Below the pieces are notes generated by a model that was not told where the DNA came from, ran no database searches, and saw nothing but the letters and a program-made list of their open reading frames with translations. A stretch of DNA of 50,175 nucleotides from contig JANQFA010000090.1 in NCBI GenBank assembly GCA_028278065.1, positions 1-50,175 of the forward strand. The letters are read 5' to 3'. The translations under genes and the position numbers were made by a program. The stretch's first letter is position 1, and every line of letters begins with the position of its first letter. The DNA is from Myxococcota bacterium (GTDB taxonomy: Bacteria > Myxococcota_A > UBA9160 > JAFDET01). This document shows positions 25,426 to 33,444 of this stretch, in pieces.

Positions 25426-26706
25426 TCAGCCCCGCACCAGCAGAAGCGAGAGCGCCGGCCAGTAGGTGACCACGAGCACCACCGCGAGCAGGATCGCGAA
25501 GAAGGGGACGGTGGCGCGGTAGACCTCGAGGACGGGGCGCTCGAAGCGATAGCTGGCGATGAAGAGGTTCATGCCCACGGGCGGCGTGATGTAGCCGAGC
25601 TGCATGTTGGCCAGGAAGATGATCCCGAGGTGCACCGGATCGATCCCGTAGCCCACGGCCACCGGCAGGGCGATGGGGACCACGATCACGATCGCGGAGA
25701 AGATGTCCAGCATCATGCCGAGCGCGAGCAGGAAGAGGTTCAGCAGGATCAGGAAGGTGAGGCGGTCGTCGATGCGCGCACGGATGGCGTCGAACATCCG
25801 CGTGGGGACCTCGGTGTCGATCAGGTAGTTGGTGGAAGCCAGCGACACCGCCAGGATGATCAGGATGGCGCCCACCATCACCATCGACTCGCGCATCACG
25901 GCGGCGAGACGACGCAGGTGGACCTCTCGCCGGACCACCACGGTCACGAGCAGGACGTAGAAGGCGGTCACGGCCGCGGCCTCGGACAGCGCGAACCAGC
26001 CCCCGTAGATCCCGCCGAGCACGACGAAGGGGAGCGGGATCTCCCAGAGGGAGTCCCGCAGCGCGGAGCGCACCTCGGCCCCGGAGATCCGGGCGCGGGC
26101 ATGCCCGCTGCGCCGGCAGGTCCAGAGGCTCCACGCCGAGAGGGCCGCCACCATCAGCAGACCGGGGAGGACGCCGGCGGCGAATACGTCGTCGATCCCC
26201 ACGGGCTGGTCGAGCTGCATCTGCTGGGCGACGACCCCGTAGAGGATCAGGGGCAGGGCCGGGGCGAAGAGGAGCCCCAGGCTCCCCGAAGTGGTCACCA
26301 GGCCGAGGCTGAAGCGCTCCGGGTAGCCGGCGCGGAGCAGCGCCGGGTAGAGGAGCGCCCCCAGCGCCACGATGGTGACGCCCGAGGCGCCGGTGAAGGC
26401 CGTGAACAGAGCACAGGTGACCAGCGAGACGACCGCGAGCCCGCCGGGCAGACCGCCCAGGAAGACGCGGGTGAGGCGCACGAGCCGGTCGGGCGCCTTG
26501 CTCTCGCCGAGCAGGTAGCCGGCGAAGGTGAAGAGCGGAATCGCGACCAGCGCGGGCATCTCGGCGATGCGGTAGATCTCGATCGCGATCACCGAGAGGT
26601 CGATCTCTTCCCGGTGGAAGCCGAAGAGCGCGCTCGTCGCGATCAACGCGAAGAGCGGCGCGCCGAGGATCGCCAGCACCAGGAGCGCGACGGCGAGCGG
26701 GATCAT
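25426..26706 (-). CDS. TRAP transporter large permease (DctM-type)
   Basis: 426 residues from ATG 26706, which overlaps the small-permease stop (ATGA). It is a polytopic protein of the usual DctM length, with family blocks such as FTAFTGASGVTIVALG, FTFAGYLLGESKAP and ANMQLGYITPPVGMNLFIAS. It forms the Na+- or H+-coupled elevator domain of a tripartite ATP-independent periplasmic transporter. Last gene of the tatT-P-Q-M operon. Substrate unknown; organic acids or hydrophobic compounds are possible. Confidence 0.95.
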   Translation of the reverse strand: MIPLAVALLVLAILGAPLFALIATSALFGFHREEIDLSVIAIEIYRIAEMPALVAIPLFTFAGYLLGESKAPDRLVRLTRVFLGGLPGGLAVVSLVTCALFTAFTGASGVTIVALGALLYPALLRAGYPERFSLGLVTTSGSLGLLFAPALPLILYGVVAQQMQLDQPVGIDDVFAAGVLPGLLMVAALSAWSLWTCRRSGHARARISGAEVRSALRDSLWEIPLPFVVLGGIYGGWFALSEAAAVTAFYVLLVTVVVRREVHLRRLAAVMRESMVMVGAILIILAVSLASTNYLIDTEVPTRMFDAIRARIDDRLTFLILLNLFLLALGMMLDIFSAIVIVVPIALPVAVGYGIDPVHLGIIFLANMQLGYITPPVGMNLFIASYRFERPVLEVYRATVPFFAILLAVVLVVTYWPALSLLLVRG

Positions 26707-27236
26707 CCCTGCCCCTCCGGCGCCACCGACGCCTCCGGCCGCAGCGCCCGGCGGGCCTCCCGCACCGTGCGCCTCGCGTAGCGCAGGGCCATGGCGGCGA
26801 AGGCAACGGGGATGACCGACTCGAGCACCCAGGAGGGAACCCCCGCGAAGGCGACCGTGACGAACTCGAACTCCGAGCGGACGAAGCGGAACGAGTGCCA
26901 GGCGACGACCGCACAGACGACGGCCGCGAAGAGGCAGGTTCCAGCGGCCACGCCCGCGTGCGCGCGCGGAGGCAGGATCCGCGAGATCGCATCCACGCTG
27001 ATGTGGCGACCGTCGCGGCTGGCCGCCACCGCACCGAGGAGCCCCAGCCAGAGCACGAGCACCCGCAGGGTGGGATCGACCCAGGGGAGGCCGGTATCGA
27101 ACAGCGTCCGCAGCAGGATCTGCAACGCGGCGAGACCCACCAGGGCCCCGAGCAGGGTGGCCAGGAGGCCGTCTTCGACATGGTGGAGCAGCCCGCTCGC
27201 CCGGGGGGCGGCTCTGGGAAGCGGGGCCTCGCTCAC
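26703..27236 (-). CDS. TRAP transporter small permease (DctQ-type)
   Basis: 177 residues from GTG 27236, overlapping the end of the binding-protein gene (GTGA) and itself overlapped by the large permease (ATGA). Four membrane segments (GLAALQILLRTLFDTG, LRVLVLWLGLLGAVAA, GTCLFAAVVCAVVAW, ESVIPVAFAAMALRYA) and the RDGRHISVDAI motif match DctQ proteins. It scaffolds the large permease in the inner membrane. Confidence 0.93.
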   Translation of the reverse strand: MSEAPLPRAAPRASGLLHHVEDGLLATLLGALVGLAALQILLRTLFDTGLPWVDPTLRVLVLWLGLLGAVAASRDGRHISVDAISRILPPRAHAGVAAGTCLFAAVVCAVVAWHSFRFVRSEFEFVTVAFAGVPSWVLESVIPVAFAAMALRYARRTVREARRALRPEASVAPEGQG

Positions 27237-28237
27237 GGCCCCGAGGCGCTCCGGAACTCGTCCAGGTGGCGTTCGATCTCGTCGATCACGGCGTCGTCGT
27301 AGATGCCTTCCTGGCGGAGCTTCGTCACCGCGTCACGGGCGATGCCGTGCCAGCGCTCCACCTCTTCGCCGGTGGCGGGCGCGACGAACTCGATGCCCTG
27401 GGACTCGAGGGCCTTGCGCGCGCCGGCCTCGCCGCTGCGCGTCTCGGCGTCCAGCCGGGCCGCCGAGGCCCGCACCACCTCGCGCAGGATCCCCTGGTCG
27501 CGGGGGTCGAGCTTCTTCCAGGCGCGGGCGTCGATCACCAGGGTGCCGGTGAGGTAGCTCAGGGGAACGTCGGTCACGTAGCGGACACGGGTGTGCCACT
27601 GCAGGGCGATCGCGCCCTGGGGCGGCGCCGCCACCGTATCCACCAGGCCCGTCTGCAGGGCCGTGTACACGTCGGCCAGCGTCAGCTGCACCGGCGACAC
27701 CCCGACTGCCTCGAAGGCGCGCTGGCTCATCGCGTCGCCCTCCTGGATCCACACCTTGGCGCCCTGCAGATCGGCCACCTCGCGAGCGGGCTTCTGGGTC
27801 ATCAGGTAGGCGAAGCCCTGATCGTTGATGGCCAGTGCCACGAGCCCGACCTCCTCGAGCCCGGCGATCATCCCCGCGTCCATCCGCTCGCGCACGTAGT
27901 CCGCCTCCTCGTAGGAGCGGAAGAGGAGCGGAATCCCGTACAGCTCGAGATCGGGGAAGACGCCTGCAATGGCGCCGCTCGTGAATGCGCCGCCGTGCAG
28001 CTGTCCCGCGCGCATCTTGCGCAGCACGGTCTTGTCGTTGCCCATCACGCCGCCCGGATAGAACTTGAGGCGCACGCGTCCCTCGGTGCGCTCCTTCACC
28101 GCTGCGGCGGCGGCGCGCATCTCGCGCATCCACGCGCTGCCCTCGGGCGCCACGGTGGCGATCTTGAGCGTGGCCGCCCAGGACGGAGAGGCGAGGCAGA
28201 GCAGCGCGAAGAGGGTGAGGATCGGGCGAAGCGACAT
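27233..28237 (-). CDS. TRAP transporter periplasmic substrate-binding protein (DctP-type)
   Basis: 334 residues. ATG 28237 opens a signal peptide (MSLRPILTLFALLCLASPSWA) followed by the mature start ATLKIATVAPEGSAWM. DctP-family blocks are present (RVRLKFYPGGVMGND; IPLLFRSYEEADYVRER; TLADVYTALQTGLVDTVAAPP). The open frame extends much further upstream but that region is the TatT gene in another frame. Its neighbour TatT suggests the TPAT subtype, in which a TPR lipoprotein partners the binding protein. Confidence 0.95.
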   Translation of the reverse strand: MSLRPILTLFALLCLASPSWAATLKIATVAPEGSAWMREMRAAAAAVKERTEGRVRLKFYPGGVMGNDKTVLRKMRAGQLHGGAFTSGAIAGVFPDLELYGIPLLFRSYEEADYVRERMDAGMIAGLEEVGLVALAINDQGFAYLMTQKPAREVADLQGAKVWIQEGDAMSQRAFEAVGVSPVQLTLADVYTALQTGLVDTVAAPPQGAIALQWHTRVRYVTDVPLSYLTGTLVIDARAWKKLDPRDQGILREVVRASAARLDAETRSGEAGARKALESQGIEFVAPATGEEVERWHGIARDAVTKLRQEGIYDDAVIDEIERHLDEFRSASGP

Positions 28238-28248
28238 CGATGCTCCCG

Positions 28249-29100
28249 TCAGAAGTACTCGTCCGCGGCCTCGAGAAGCCTGGCTGCCCGCTCCTGGGCG
28301 AGGGTGTTGCTCAGGGTGAGCCCGGGCTCCCGCGGATCGGCCTCCACCACCTCGCCCAGCAGGCGGTCGTGGAGCGGTCGATCGAACACGAGCCGGGCGT
28401 ACTGGCGCGCATAGTAGACCTTGGCGATCAGATTGCGTCCCCCGGAGATCTCGATGGCACGCTCGAAGTGGCGCCGGGCCTGCTCCGGCCGGCCGCCCAG
28501 GCTGGCGGGCCGCTGCGTGTAGAGGACGCCCAGATAGAGGTGAGCCGTGCCGCCGTCGTGGACGTCGTCCAGGGCGACCACCCGCTCCATCAGGGCCTCG
28601 ACCTTGGGGATGTCGGCCACCACGCCCCAGTCCTCGGCGTGCAGCTGGGACCAGCCCGCCCAGGCGGAGCCGAAGCCGTACAGCACGGGCAGGTCGCCCT
28701 CCCCGACGCCCTCCAGGGACTCCGCGAACGGCTCGAAGGGACCGTTGGTGGCGTCGCACACGTCGCGCAGCTCCAGGCACAGGGCGCGCCGCGCGTAGGC
28801 CAGGGCCCGCTCCCACATGCGCCGCCCGCGGGCCCCCTCGTCGACGAAGGCGGAGGCGTAGGCGCCGTACAGGCGGCTTCCCGACAGGAGGAGCTCCACG
28901 TCCTCGGGTGAACCCTCGATCAGCCCGTCGAGGGCCAGCAGGTAGGCGGGCGCGCCGTCGCGCACGGTGGCCACGTCGTCCTGGTTGACGATCGCGAGGT
29001 AGATGTCGTTCGCGAAGCCGCTGGTCGCGGAGCGCGTGAGCGAAGCACACCCCAGCCCCAACGCGACGACCGGGACGAGTACGACGGTCAGACGCAACAC
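28249..29100 (-). CDS. TRAP transporter T-component lipoprotein (TatT family)
   Basis: 283 residues from GTG 29100. The leader MLRLTVVLVPVVALGLGC ends in a lipobox, so the protein is probably lipidated at Cys18. The helical body (SGSRLYGAYASAFVDEGARGR, AHLYLGVLYTQRPASLGG, QARRHFERAIEISGGRNLIAKV in pieces) matches TatT, first described from Treponema (TP0956) as a trimer with TPR-like helices that binds its DctP partner. It is first in the tatT-P-Q-M operon, 11 bp before dctP. In known cases these systems are proposed to handle hydrophobic ligands. Confidence 0.9.
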   Translation of the reverse strand: MLRLTVVLVPVVALGLGCASLTRSATSGFANDIYLAIVNQDDVATVRDGAPAYLLALDGLIEGSPEDVELLLSGSRLYGAYASAFVDEGARGRRMWERALAYARRALCLELRDVCDATNGPFEPFAESLEGVGEGDLPVLYGFGSAWAGWSQLHAEDWGVVADIPKVEALMERVVALDDVHDGGTAHLYLGVLYTQRPASLGGRPEQARRHFERAIEISGGRNLIAKVYYARQYARLVFDRPLHDRLLGEVVEADPREPGLTLSNTLAQERAARLLEAADEYF

Positions 29101-29125
29101 CGTCGCCGAGCCTAGCGCGCCCGGC

Positions 29126-29247
29126 TCAGACGGGGGTCACCGAGACCGCTACGCCGGACGCCCGGATCAGGCGGGGGTCACCGAGACCGGTACGCCGGAC
29201 GCCCGGATCAGGCGGGGGTCACCGAGACCGGTACGCCCGTCGCCTCC
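29126..29247 (-). repeat. Three 41-bp tandem repeats at the 3' end of the radical SAM gene
   Basis: Units begin at 29126, 29167 and 29208 and continue to about 29247. Read on the minus strand, each contains VSVTP-coding sequence and a TGA stop; the first copy met by the ribosome (29208 unit) holds the real C-terminus and stop, and two copies follow downstream. Confidence 0.95.
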
Positions 29248-29930
29248 GCCACGATGTGGGCGATGTCTTCCAGACGGCTCGCAGGTGCGGGGGTGACGCC
29301 CTCCTGGCGCGGGGACTCGTCGATCGTGTAGACCTGGACGGCGCGGGGGGCCAGCTCGGTCACCTGCTCCACCCAGCGAGCCACTACGTCCGGCTCCACG
29401 TTCGACACCTTCCCATCGACGAAGCACGCCTGGATGGTCACATCGTCGATCTCGTGGTAGGCGGCCAGGATCTCGTCGAGGTGGTGCAGCTGGTTGGGAC
29501 GATCGACGAGCTCGGGGGCGGCGTCCAGGGCGAGGATGCGCTCGTCCAGCAGGGAGAGCGCCCGCTGCACCTCGGCGCGGCGCACGCCGCTGCCGTTCGA
29601 GAGGATGCGCACGGGAACCCCGGGGCGGGAGCGGCGGGACTCCGCCACCACCTCCGCCACGACCGACCCGAAACGGGGATGCAGCGTGGGCTCTCCGAAG
29701 CCGGAGAGGGTGATCGAGTCGATGGCGCCCGCCCGGCGCAGGGCCGTGGCCAGCGCGCTCCCGACAGCGCCCGCGCTCGGCCAGTGCTGGCGCCCCTCTT
29801 CAGGCCGCTCGACGCTGCAGTAGACGCAGTCGAAGTCGCAGACCCTGCAGCCGGGCGGGGTGAGATTGATGCCGAGCGAGCGTCCCAGCCGCCGCGAGTC
29901 GACGGGGCCGTAGATGATGTCGCCTTCCAC
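29208..29930 (-). CDS. Radical SAM protein
   Basis: 240 residues from GTG 29930. The N-terminal GPVDSRRLGRSLGINL and cluster motif PPGCRVCDFDCVYCSVE (Cx5CxYC-like, C-D-F-D-C-V-Y-C) are typical of the compact radical SAM group often annotated as wybutosine-related or Fe-S oxidoreductase. TLSGFGEPTLHPRF and VRILSNGSG are the following strand motifs. The C-terminal third carries a small extra region. Reaction unknown. It lies downstream of the zinc-ribbon and diiron genes on the same strand with a 40-bp gap, so operon membership is possible. Confidence 0.85.
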   Translation of the reverse strand: MEGDIIYGPVDSRRLGRSLGINLTPPGCRVCDFDCVYCSVERPEEGRQHWPSAGAVGSALATALRRAGAIDSITLSGFGEPTLHPRFGSVVAEVVAESRRSRPGVPVRILSNGSGVRRAEVQRALSLLDERILALDAAPELVDRPNQLHHLDEILAAYHEIDDVTIQACFVDGKVSNVEPDVVARWVEQVTELAPRAVQVYTIDESPRQEGVTPAPASRLEDIAHIVAEATGVPVSVTPA

Positions 29931-29969
29931 CGCGTATCCTCCCGTCCGCGTTCCCCCCCGCCACGGGAT

Positions 29970-30266
29970 TCAGTAGACGACTTCTGCCTCGAGCTTTCCG
30001 TCCTCTCCCCGCACGATCTTCATGCGGGCCATGCAGGCCATACAGTATACGCGGTCACCGGGGCGCAGCTCGCGAGTGGAGCGGATGACCACCATGCAGA
30101 CCGGGCACAGCACCTCGTTGGGTGCCAGGCTGTCCCCAGCGCCCTCCCAGCGTCGATAGAACTTCCGGTACTTCTTGGGGACCTCGTCGAAGCCCCGATC
30201 GTCGAGCACGTAGCGCTGCCGCGGGGCCTTCTCCCCCTGGGAGTCCGGACTGAGGGGATCGCTCAT
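29970..30266 (-). CDS. Small zinc-ribbon-like protein
   Basis: 98 residues from ATG 30266, overlapping the upstream diiron gene (ATGA). The N-terminal half is charged (VPKKYRKFYRRWEGAGD); the C-terminal half has two CxxC pairs, CPVCMVV and CMACMAR, spaced by about 26 residues, which suggests a zinc ribbon or rubredoxin-like metal site. No family name recognised. Translational overlap with a diiron ferritin-like gene suggests a partner role, perhaps electron transfer or iron handling. Confidence 0.72.
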   Translation of the reverse strand: MSDPLSPDSQGEKAPRQRYVLDDRGFDEVPKKYRKFYRRWEGAGDSLAPNEVLCPVCMVVIRSTRELRPGDRVYCMACMARMKIVRGEDGKLEAEVVY

Positions 30267-31045
30267 GTCCCGAACCCCAGGCGTTCGACCGCCGACAGGT
30301 AGCTCCTGCCCAGCTCGGGCGACTCGGAGCTGGGCAACCCGATCTCGGCCGACACGTCCTTGAAGCTCCCCAGCACCATCGGGTCGAGCCTTCGACGCAC
30401 CTCGGAGAGCCGGGCCAGGTTGTGGGGCGCGGCCTTCAGGCGCCGTCCGAGCTCGTTCTCCCCGAAGCCGATGTGGCGGCGCTCGTCCTTGATGATCCCG
30501 ATCAGGATCTCGCGGGTGATCGGGTCCGCGTTCTGGGCGTGGCGCTGGAAGACCGAGAACTCCATCGCTTCGAGCACCACGTTCTGGGCGAAGATCGCGG
30601 CCTCCCAGTCCTTGCCCGCCACCAGGTTCAGGAGCTCGCTGCGGAACTCGCTCAGGTGCGGGCTGGCGCGACGCTCGATCTCGCCCTCCGGGTCCTCGAC
30701 GCCCAGCTCCCCCAGCCGGTGCAGGAGCACCTCCAGGTGGCGGGCCTCGTCCACGACCTGGGTGGCCAGAAAGAGCTTGGTCGCCCTGTTGGGCGCGATG
30801 GCCACGAGACCGCTCGCGCCCTCCAGAGCCGCCGTCTCCCCCAGAGCGTAGTTGCACAGCACGGTCACCAGCTGATCCCGCTCGGAGGGCTCCATCGGCT
30901 CCTCCTCCAGGTCCGGCCGGTGACCGTACGGCTTGTCGGACAGATACCCGCGAACCGCCTCGAACCAGAACTCGAAGCTGTGAACTCGGTCCCGGAACTC
31001 GTCCGGATCCATGTCGTGGATGTCGTTGGGCTCCCCGGACACCAC
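30263..31045 (-). CDS. Ferritin-like diiron-carboxylate protein 2
   Basis: 260 residues from GTG 31045, preceded by AGGAGG. The four-helix diiron ligand set is visible: GETAALEG, DEARHLEV (ExxH), VLEAMEF and DERRHIGFGE (ExxH). The spacing is that of R2-like/ferritin-like oxygenases or oxidases rather than storage ferritins. It is paralogous to the gene at 31058-31945, 12 bp upstream. Substrate is unknown; O2-dependent oxidation is a family expectation, not shown here. It is part of the operon behind the sigma-54-type promoter at 32000. Confidence 0.82.
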   Translation of the reverse strand: MVSGEPNDIHDMDPDEFRDRVHSFEFWFEAVRGYLSDKPYGHRPDLEEEPMEPSERDQLVTVLCNYALGETAALEGASGLVAIAPNRATKLFLATQVVDEARHLEVLLHRLGELGVEDPEGEIERRASPHLSEFRSELLNLVAGKDWEAAIFAQNVVLEAMEFSVFQRHAQNADPITREILIGIIKDERRHIGFGENELGRRLKAAPHNLARLSEVRRRLDPMVLGSFKDVSAEIGLPSSESPELGRSYLSAVERLGFGT

Positions 31046-31057
31046 GGGCCCTCCTCT

Positions 31058-31945
31058 CTAGGGTCGCTCGGGCGTCTGGTACTCGATCCCGATGCGACCG
31101 AGGCGGGTCTTGAACTCCTTCAGCACCGTGTCGGCGAGAAGGCCCTCCATCTCCTCGGGATCCATCGTGGAGAGATCGCGTCCCTGCCACTGGGCCGGGC
31201 CAGCCCCCTGCTCGCCCATCTTCTCGCGGGCGCGCTCGCGCTCCACCTCGGCCTGGCCCGCGCGGAAGGAGTCCGCGAAGGTGGCGAGCATGAAGTACGC
31301 CATGTCCTTCTGCATCTTCTCCACCTCGGGCTTCTTCTCCGGCTGCTCGCGGATCAGCGAGCCGATGCGGCCCTCGCCGAAGCCCACGTGGCGGCGTTCG
31401 TCGGCGATGGTGCCGGAGAGGGTGTGGGCGAACTTCGGGTTCGCGCTCTGATTGCCCTGGTGGAGCATCTCGAAGACGCTGAACGCCATCCCCTCCAGGA
31501 CGATGTTCTGGCCGACCACCCCTGCCACGAAGTCCTTCTTGTCCACCTTCTCGAGGAGGATCTCCGCGAACTTCACCAGGTTGGGGTTGGCGTACTGCTG
31601 GATCACGTCCTCGAGCTCGTTCTTCTTCACACCCAGGTCGAAGAGGCGTTGCGTGAAGATCTCCACGTGGCGTGCTTCGTCCAGCGTCTGGGTCGCGAGG
31701 AAGCGCCGGCTCGGATCGTCGGGGGCCGCGTTGATCAGACCGGACGAGGCCGATAGCGCGCAGCGCTCGCCGACGACCAGCTGCACGGTGGTGCGGATCG
31801 CACCCTCGCGGAGCACGTCGTCCTCGAGGACGAGCTCGGGCTCCTTGTCCGACGGCGGATGGCCGTACTCGGTACCCTCCAGGTACCCCTGCGGGCAGGA
31901 CTCGAGCCAGTGCTGAATCGAATACATCGAGAGGAAGTCGCCCAT
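31058..31945 (-). CDS. Ferritin-like diiron-carboxylate protein 1
   Basis: 295 residues from ATG 31945, with GAGGAG ten bases upstream. Diiron ligands are in the order GERCALSASS, DEARHVEIF (ExxH), VLEGMAF and DERRHVGFGE (ExxH). The C-terminal extension after residue 230 is helical and charged (VERERAREKMGEQ). It is paralogous to the next gene but longer. It heads the operon with the second diiron protein and the zinc-ribbon protein. The upstream region holds a consensus sigma-54 promoter and the palindrome shared with the globin-coupled kinase gene. Confidence 0.82.
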   Translation of the reverse strand: MGDFLSMYSIQHWLESCPQGYLEGTEYGHPPSDKEPELVLEDDVLREGAIRTTVQLVVGERCALSASSGLINAAPDDPSRRFLATQTLDEARHVEIFTQRLFDLGVKKNELEDVIQQYANPNLVKFAEILLEKVDKKDFVAGVVGQNIVLEGMAFSVFEMLHQGNQSANPKFAHTLSGTIADERRHVGFGEGRIGSLIREQPEKKPEVEKMQKDMAYFMLATFADSFRAGQAEVERERAREKMGEQGAGPAQWQGRDLSTMDPEEMEGLLADTVLKEFKTRLGRIGIEYQTPERP

Positions 31946-31999
31946 ACGTAGATATCTCCTCGCGCCCGGAGTGGTCAGGCGCTTTGGAGACGGGGCCAT

Positions 32000-32015
32000 C
32001 GCAAGGGGCGTGCCA
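32000..32015 (-). promoter_or_regulatory. Candidate sigma-54 promoter for the diiron operon
   Basis: On the minus strand TGGCACGCCCCTTGCG matches the -24/-12 consensus TGGCACG-N4-TTGC at every fixed position. It is the best match of the six. It lies about 55 bp upstream of the ATG at 31945, leaving a leader with the GAGGAG site. Confidence 0.75.
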
Positions 32016-32093
32016 GGGAAGGCACGCTCTGGCGCACCCTGCAGCCCTCCCGAGACCTCCCCGCGCGCACCCGCGCCACAGCTCCATGCCGAC

Positions 32094-32110
32094 TGTGGTA
32101 ATATGCCACA
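32094..32110. promoter_or_regulatory. Palindrome between diiron operon and globin-kinase gene
   Basis: TGTGGTAATATGCCACA, extended by one matching C/G base pair on each side, is a clear dyad. It aligns with the 14481 site at TGnGGnAnTATGCCnCA. Its centre is about 88 bp from the diiron -24 element. Confidence 0.6.
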
Positions 32111-32128
32111 GGCCGGACCAGCGGGCGT

Positions 32129-32157
32129 TTGACCCCGGCGGGTTGGAGTCCAATAGT
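32129..32157 (+). promoter_or_regulatory. Possible sigma-70 promoter for the globin-coupled kinase
   Basis: TTGACC at 32129 and AATAGT at 32152 are separated by 17 bp. If used, transcription would start near the GTG at 32164, giving a leaderless message. This is a weak motif match. Confidence 0.3.
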
Positions 32158-32163
32158 TACAGC

Positions 32164-33417
32164 GTGGAGAAGACGTCCCTTCACCAGCGCCTGGCCTTCC
32201 TCGGCTACGACGAAGAGGACCGCAAGCTCCTCTCGGCGCTGGCCCCCGCGCTGGAGGAAAACTCCGAGCGCTTCGTCGCGGCTTTCTACCGACACCTCCT
32301 CTCCTTCGAGCCGATGCGGAAGCTGCTGGCCGACCCCGAGGCGAAGGACCGCCTGCTGGACAAGCAGACCTGGTACCTGCAGAGCCTCGCCGGCCCGGTG
32401 ATCGACGACGCCTTCATCGAGCAGCGACTGCACATCGGGCGCGTCCACGAGCGCCTGGGCCTCGCGCCGCGCTGGTATCTGGGCGCCTACAGCCTCTACT
32501 TCTCGCTGCTCCACCCCCTGGTCGGCGAGGCGTGCGGAAACGACGCGGAGCGCGAGGCGCGCACCCTGGATGCGCTGATGAAGCTCCTGATGCTCGACTC
32601 GCAGCTCGCCATCGAGGCCTACATCGAGGCGCGCGAAGAGCAGCTCGAGTACCTGAACCGCGAGCTGGCCGCGGCGGGCCGCGACCTGGCCGAGCAGGTG
32701 CGCGAGCGCTCGGTCGAGCTCCAGCACACCCGGCGCCGCGCGCGGGCGGCCGAGGAGCTGGCCTCGGTGGCCACCCTGGCCGCGGGGCTGGCTCACGAGA
32801 TCGGAACGCCGATGGGCGTCATCCGCGGCCATGCCGAGCTGCTCGAATCCTCCGTCTCCGACGAGAAGGGGCGTTGGCGACTCGAGACCATCACCCAGCA
32901 GATCGACCGCATCTCCGGGATCATCCAGGCCCTGCTCAACCTGGCGCGGCCCCGCGAGCCGGTGCGCGAGCCCACCGACCTGTCCGGAGTGATCGACTCG
33001 ACCCTGACGTTCCTCTCCGAGAAGCTGCGTCGGCGCGGGATCGACGTGAAGCGCCATGTGGCGCCCGTCCCCTCGGTGATCGGCGACTCGGAGAAGCTCC
33101 AGCAGGTCCTCCTCAACCTCTATCTGAACGCGGTCGATGCGATGCCGGACGGGGGAACCCTGACGGTCTCGCTGGAGGAGAACGAGGACGGCTGGCCCGA
33201 GATCCGCGTGGGCGACACCGGAGGCGGGATGCCGGAGGACGAGCTCTCCCGGATCTTCGAGGCCTTCTACACCACCAAGGAGGCGGGGCAGGGCAACGGC
33301 CTCGGCCTGGTGGTGACCAACAGCATCGTCGCCGACCACGGCGGCACGCTGGATGTGGAGAGCGCGGCCGGCGAGGGGAGCGAGTTCCGGATCGCGCTTC
33401 CCCCGGCGGACGCCTAG
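32164..33417 (+). CDS. Globin-coupled sensor histidine kinase
   Basis: 417 residues from GTG 32164, chosen because the globin domain begins here; ATG 32086 is in frame but would start before the palindrome, and TTG 32143 is another option. Residues 1-160 are a globin-coupled-sensor domain: VAAFYRHLL, and RLHIGRVHERLGLAPRWYLGAY with proximal heme ligand H95. A coiled linker (about 160-200) leads to the kinase: H-box LAHEIGTPMG with H211, NLYLNAVDAM, DTGGGMP and GNGLGL. No membrane segment, so it senses O2 (or NO/CO) in the cytoplasm. It sits beside an NtrC-type regulator, its likely partner, separated only by the opposite-strand CBS gene. Confidence 0.9.
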   Translation: MEKTSLHQRLAFLGYDEEDRKLLSALAPALEENSERFVAAFYRHLLSFEPMRKLLADPEAKDRLLDKQTWYLQSLAGPVIDDAFIEQRLHIGRVHERLGLAPRWYLGAYSLYFSLLHPLVGEACGNDAEREARTLDALMKLLMLDSQLAIEAYIEAREEQLEYLNRELAAAGRDLAEQVRERSVELQHTRRRARAAEELASVATLAAGLAHEIGTPMGVIRGHAELLESSVSDEKGRWRLETITQQIDRISGIIQALLNLARPREPVREPTDLSGVIDSTLTFLSEKLRRRGIDVKRHVAPVPSVIGDSEKLQQVLLNLYLNAVDAMPDGGTLTVSLEENEDGWPEIRVGDTGGGMPEDELSRIFEAFYTTKEAGQGNGLGLVVTNSIVADHGGTLDVESAAGEGSEFRIALPPADA

Positions 33418-33423
33418 AGGGCT

Positions 33424-33444
33424 CCTCCCCGGAAAAGGGGGAGG
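33424..33444. terminator. Stem-loop between convergent kinase and CBS genes
   Basis: CCTCCCC (33424-33430) pairs with GGGGAGG (33438-33444) around a GGAAAAG loop. It sits exactly between two convergent stops. No long T-run follows, so efficiency is uncertain. Confidence 0.5.

Noticed and set aside
32041-32060. TGGCGCACCCTGC-like sequence as a plus-strand sigma-54 promoter for the kinase
   Set aside because: The GG to GC spacing is 8 bp instead of 10, so it does not fit.
32086-32163. ATG 32086 as the globin-kinase start
   Set aside because: It would add a 26-residue non-globin leader encoded across the palindrome at 32094 and has no ribosome site; kept only as an alternative.
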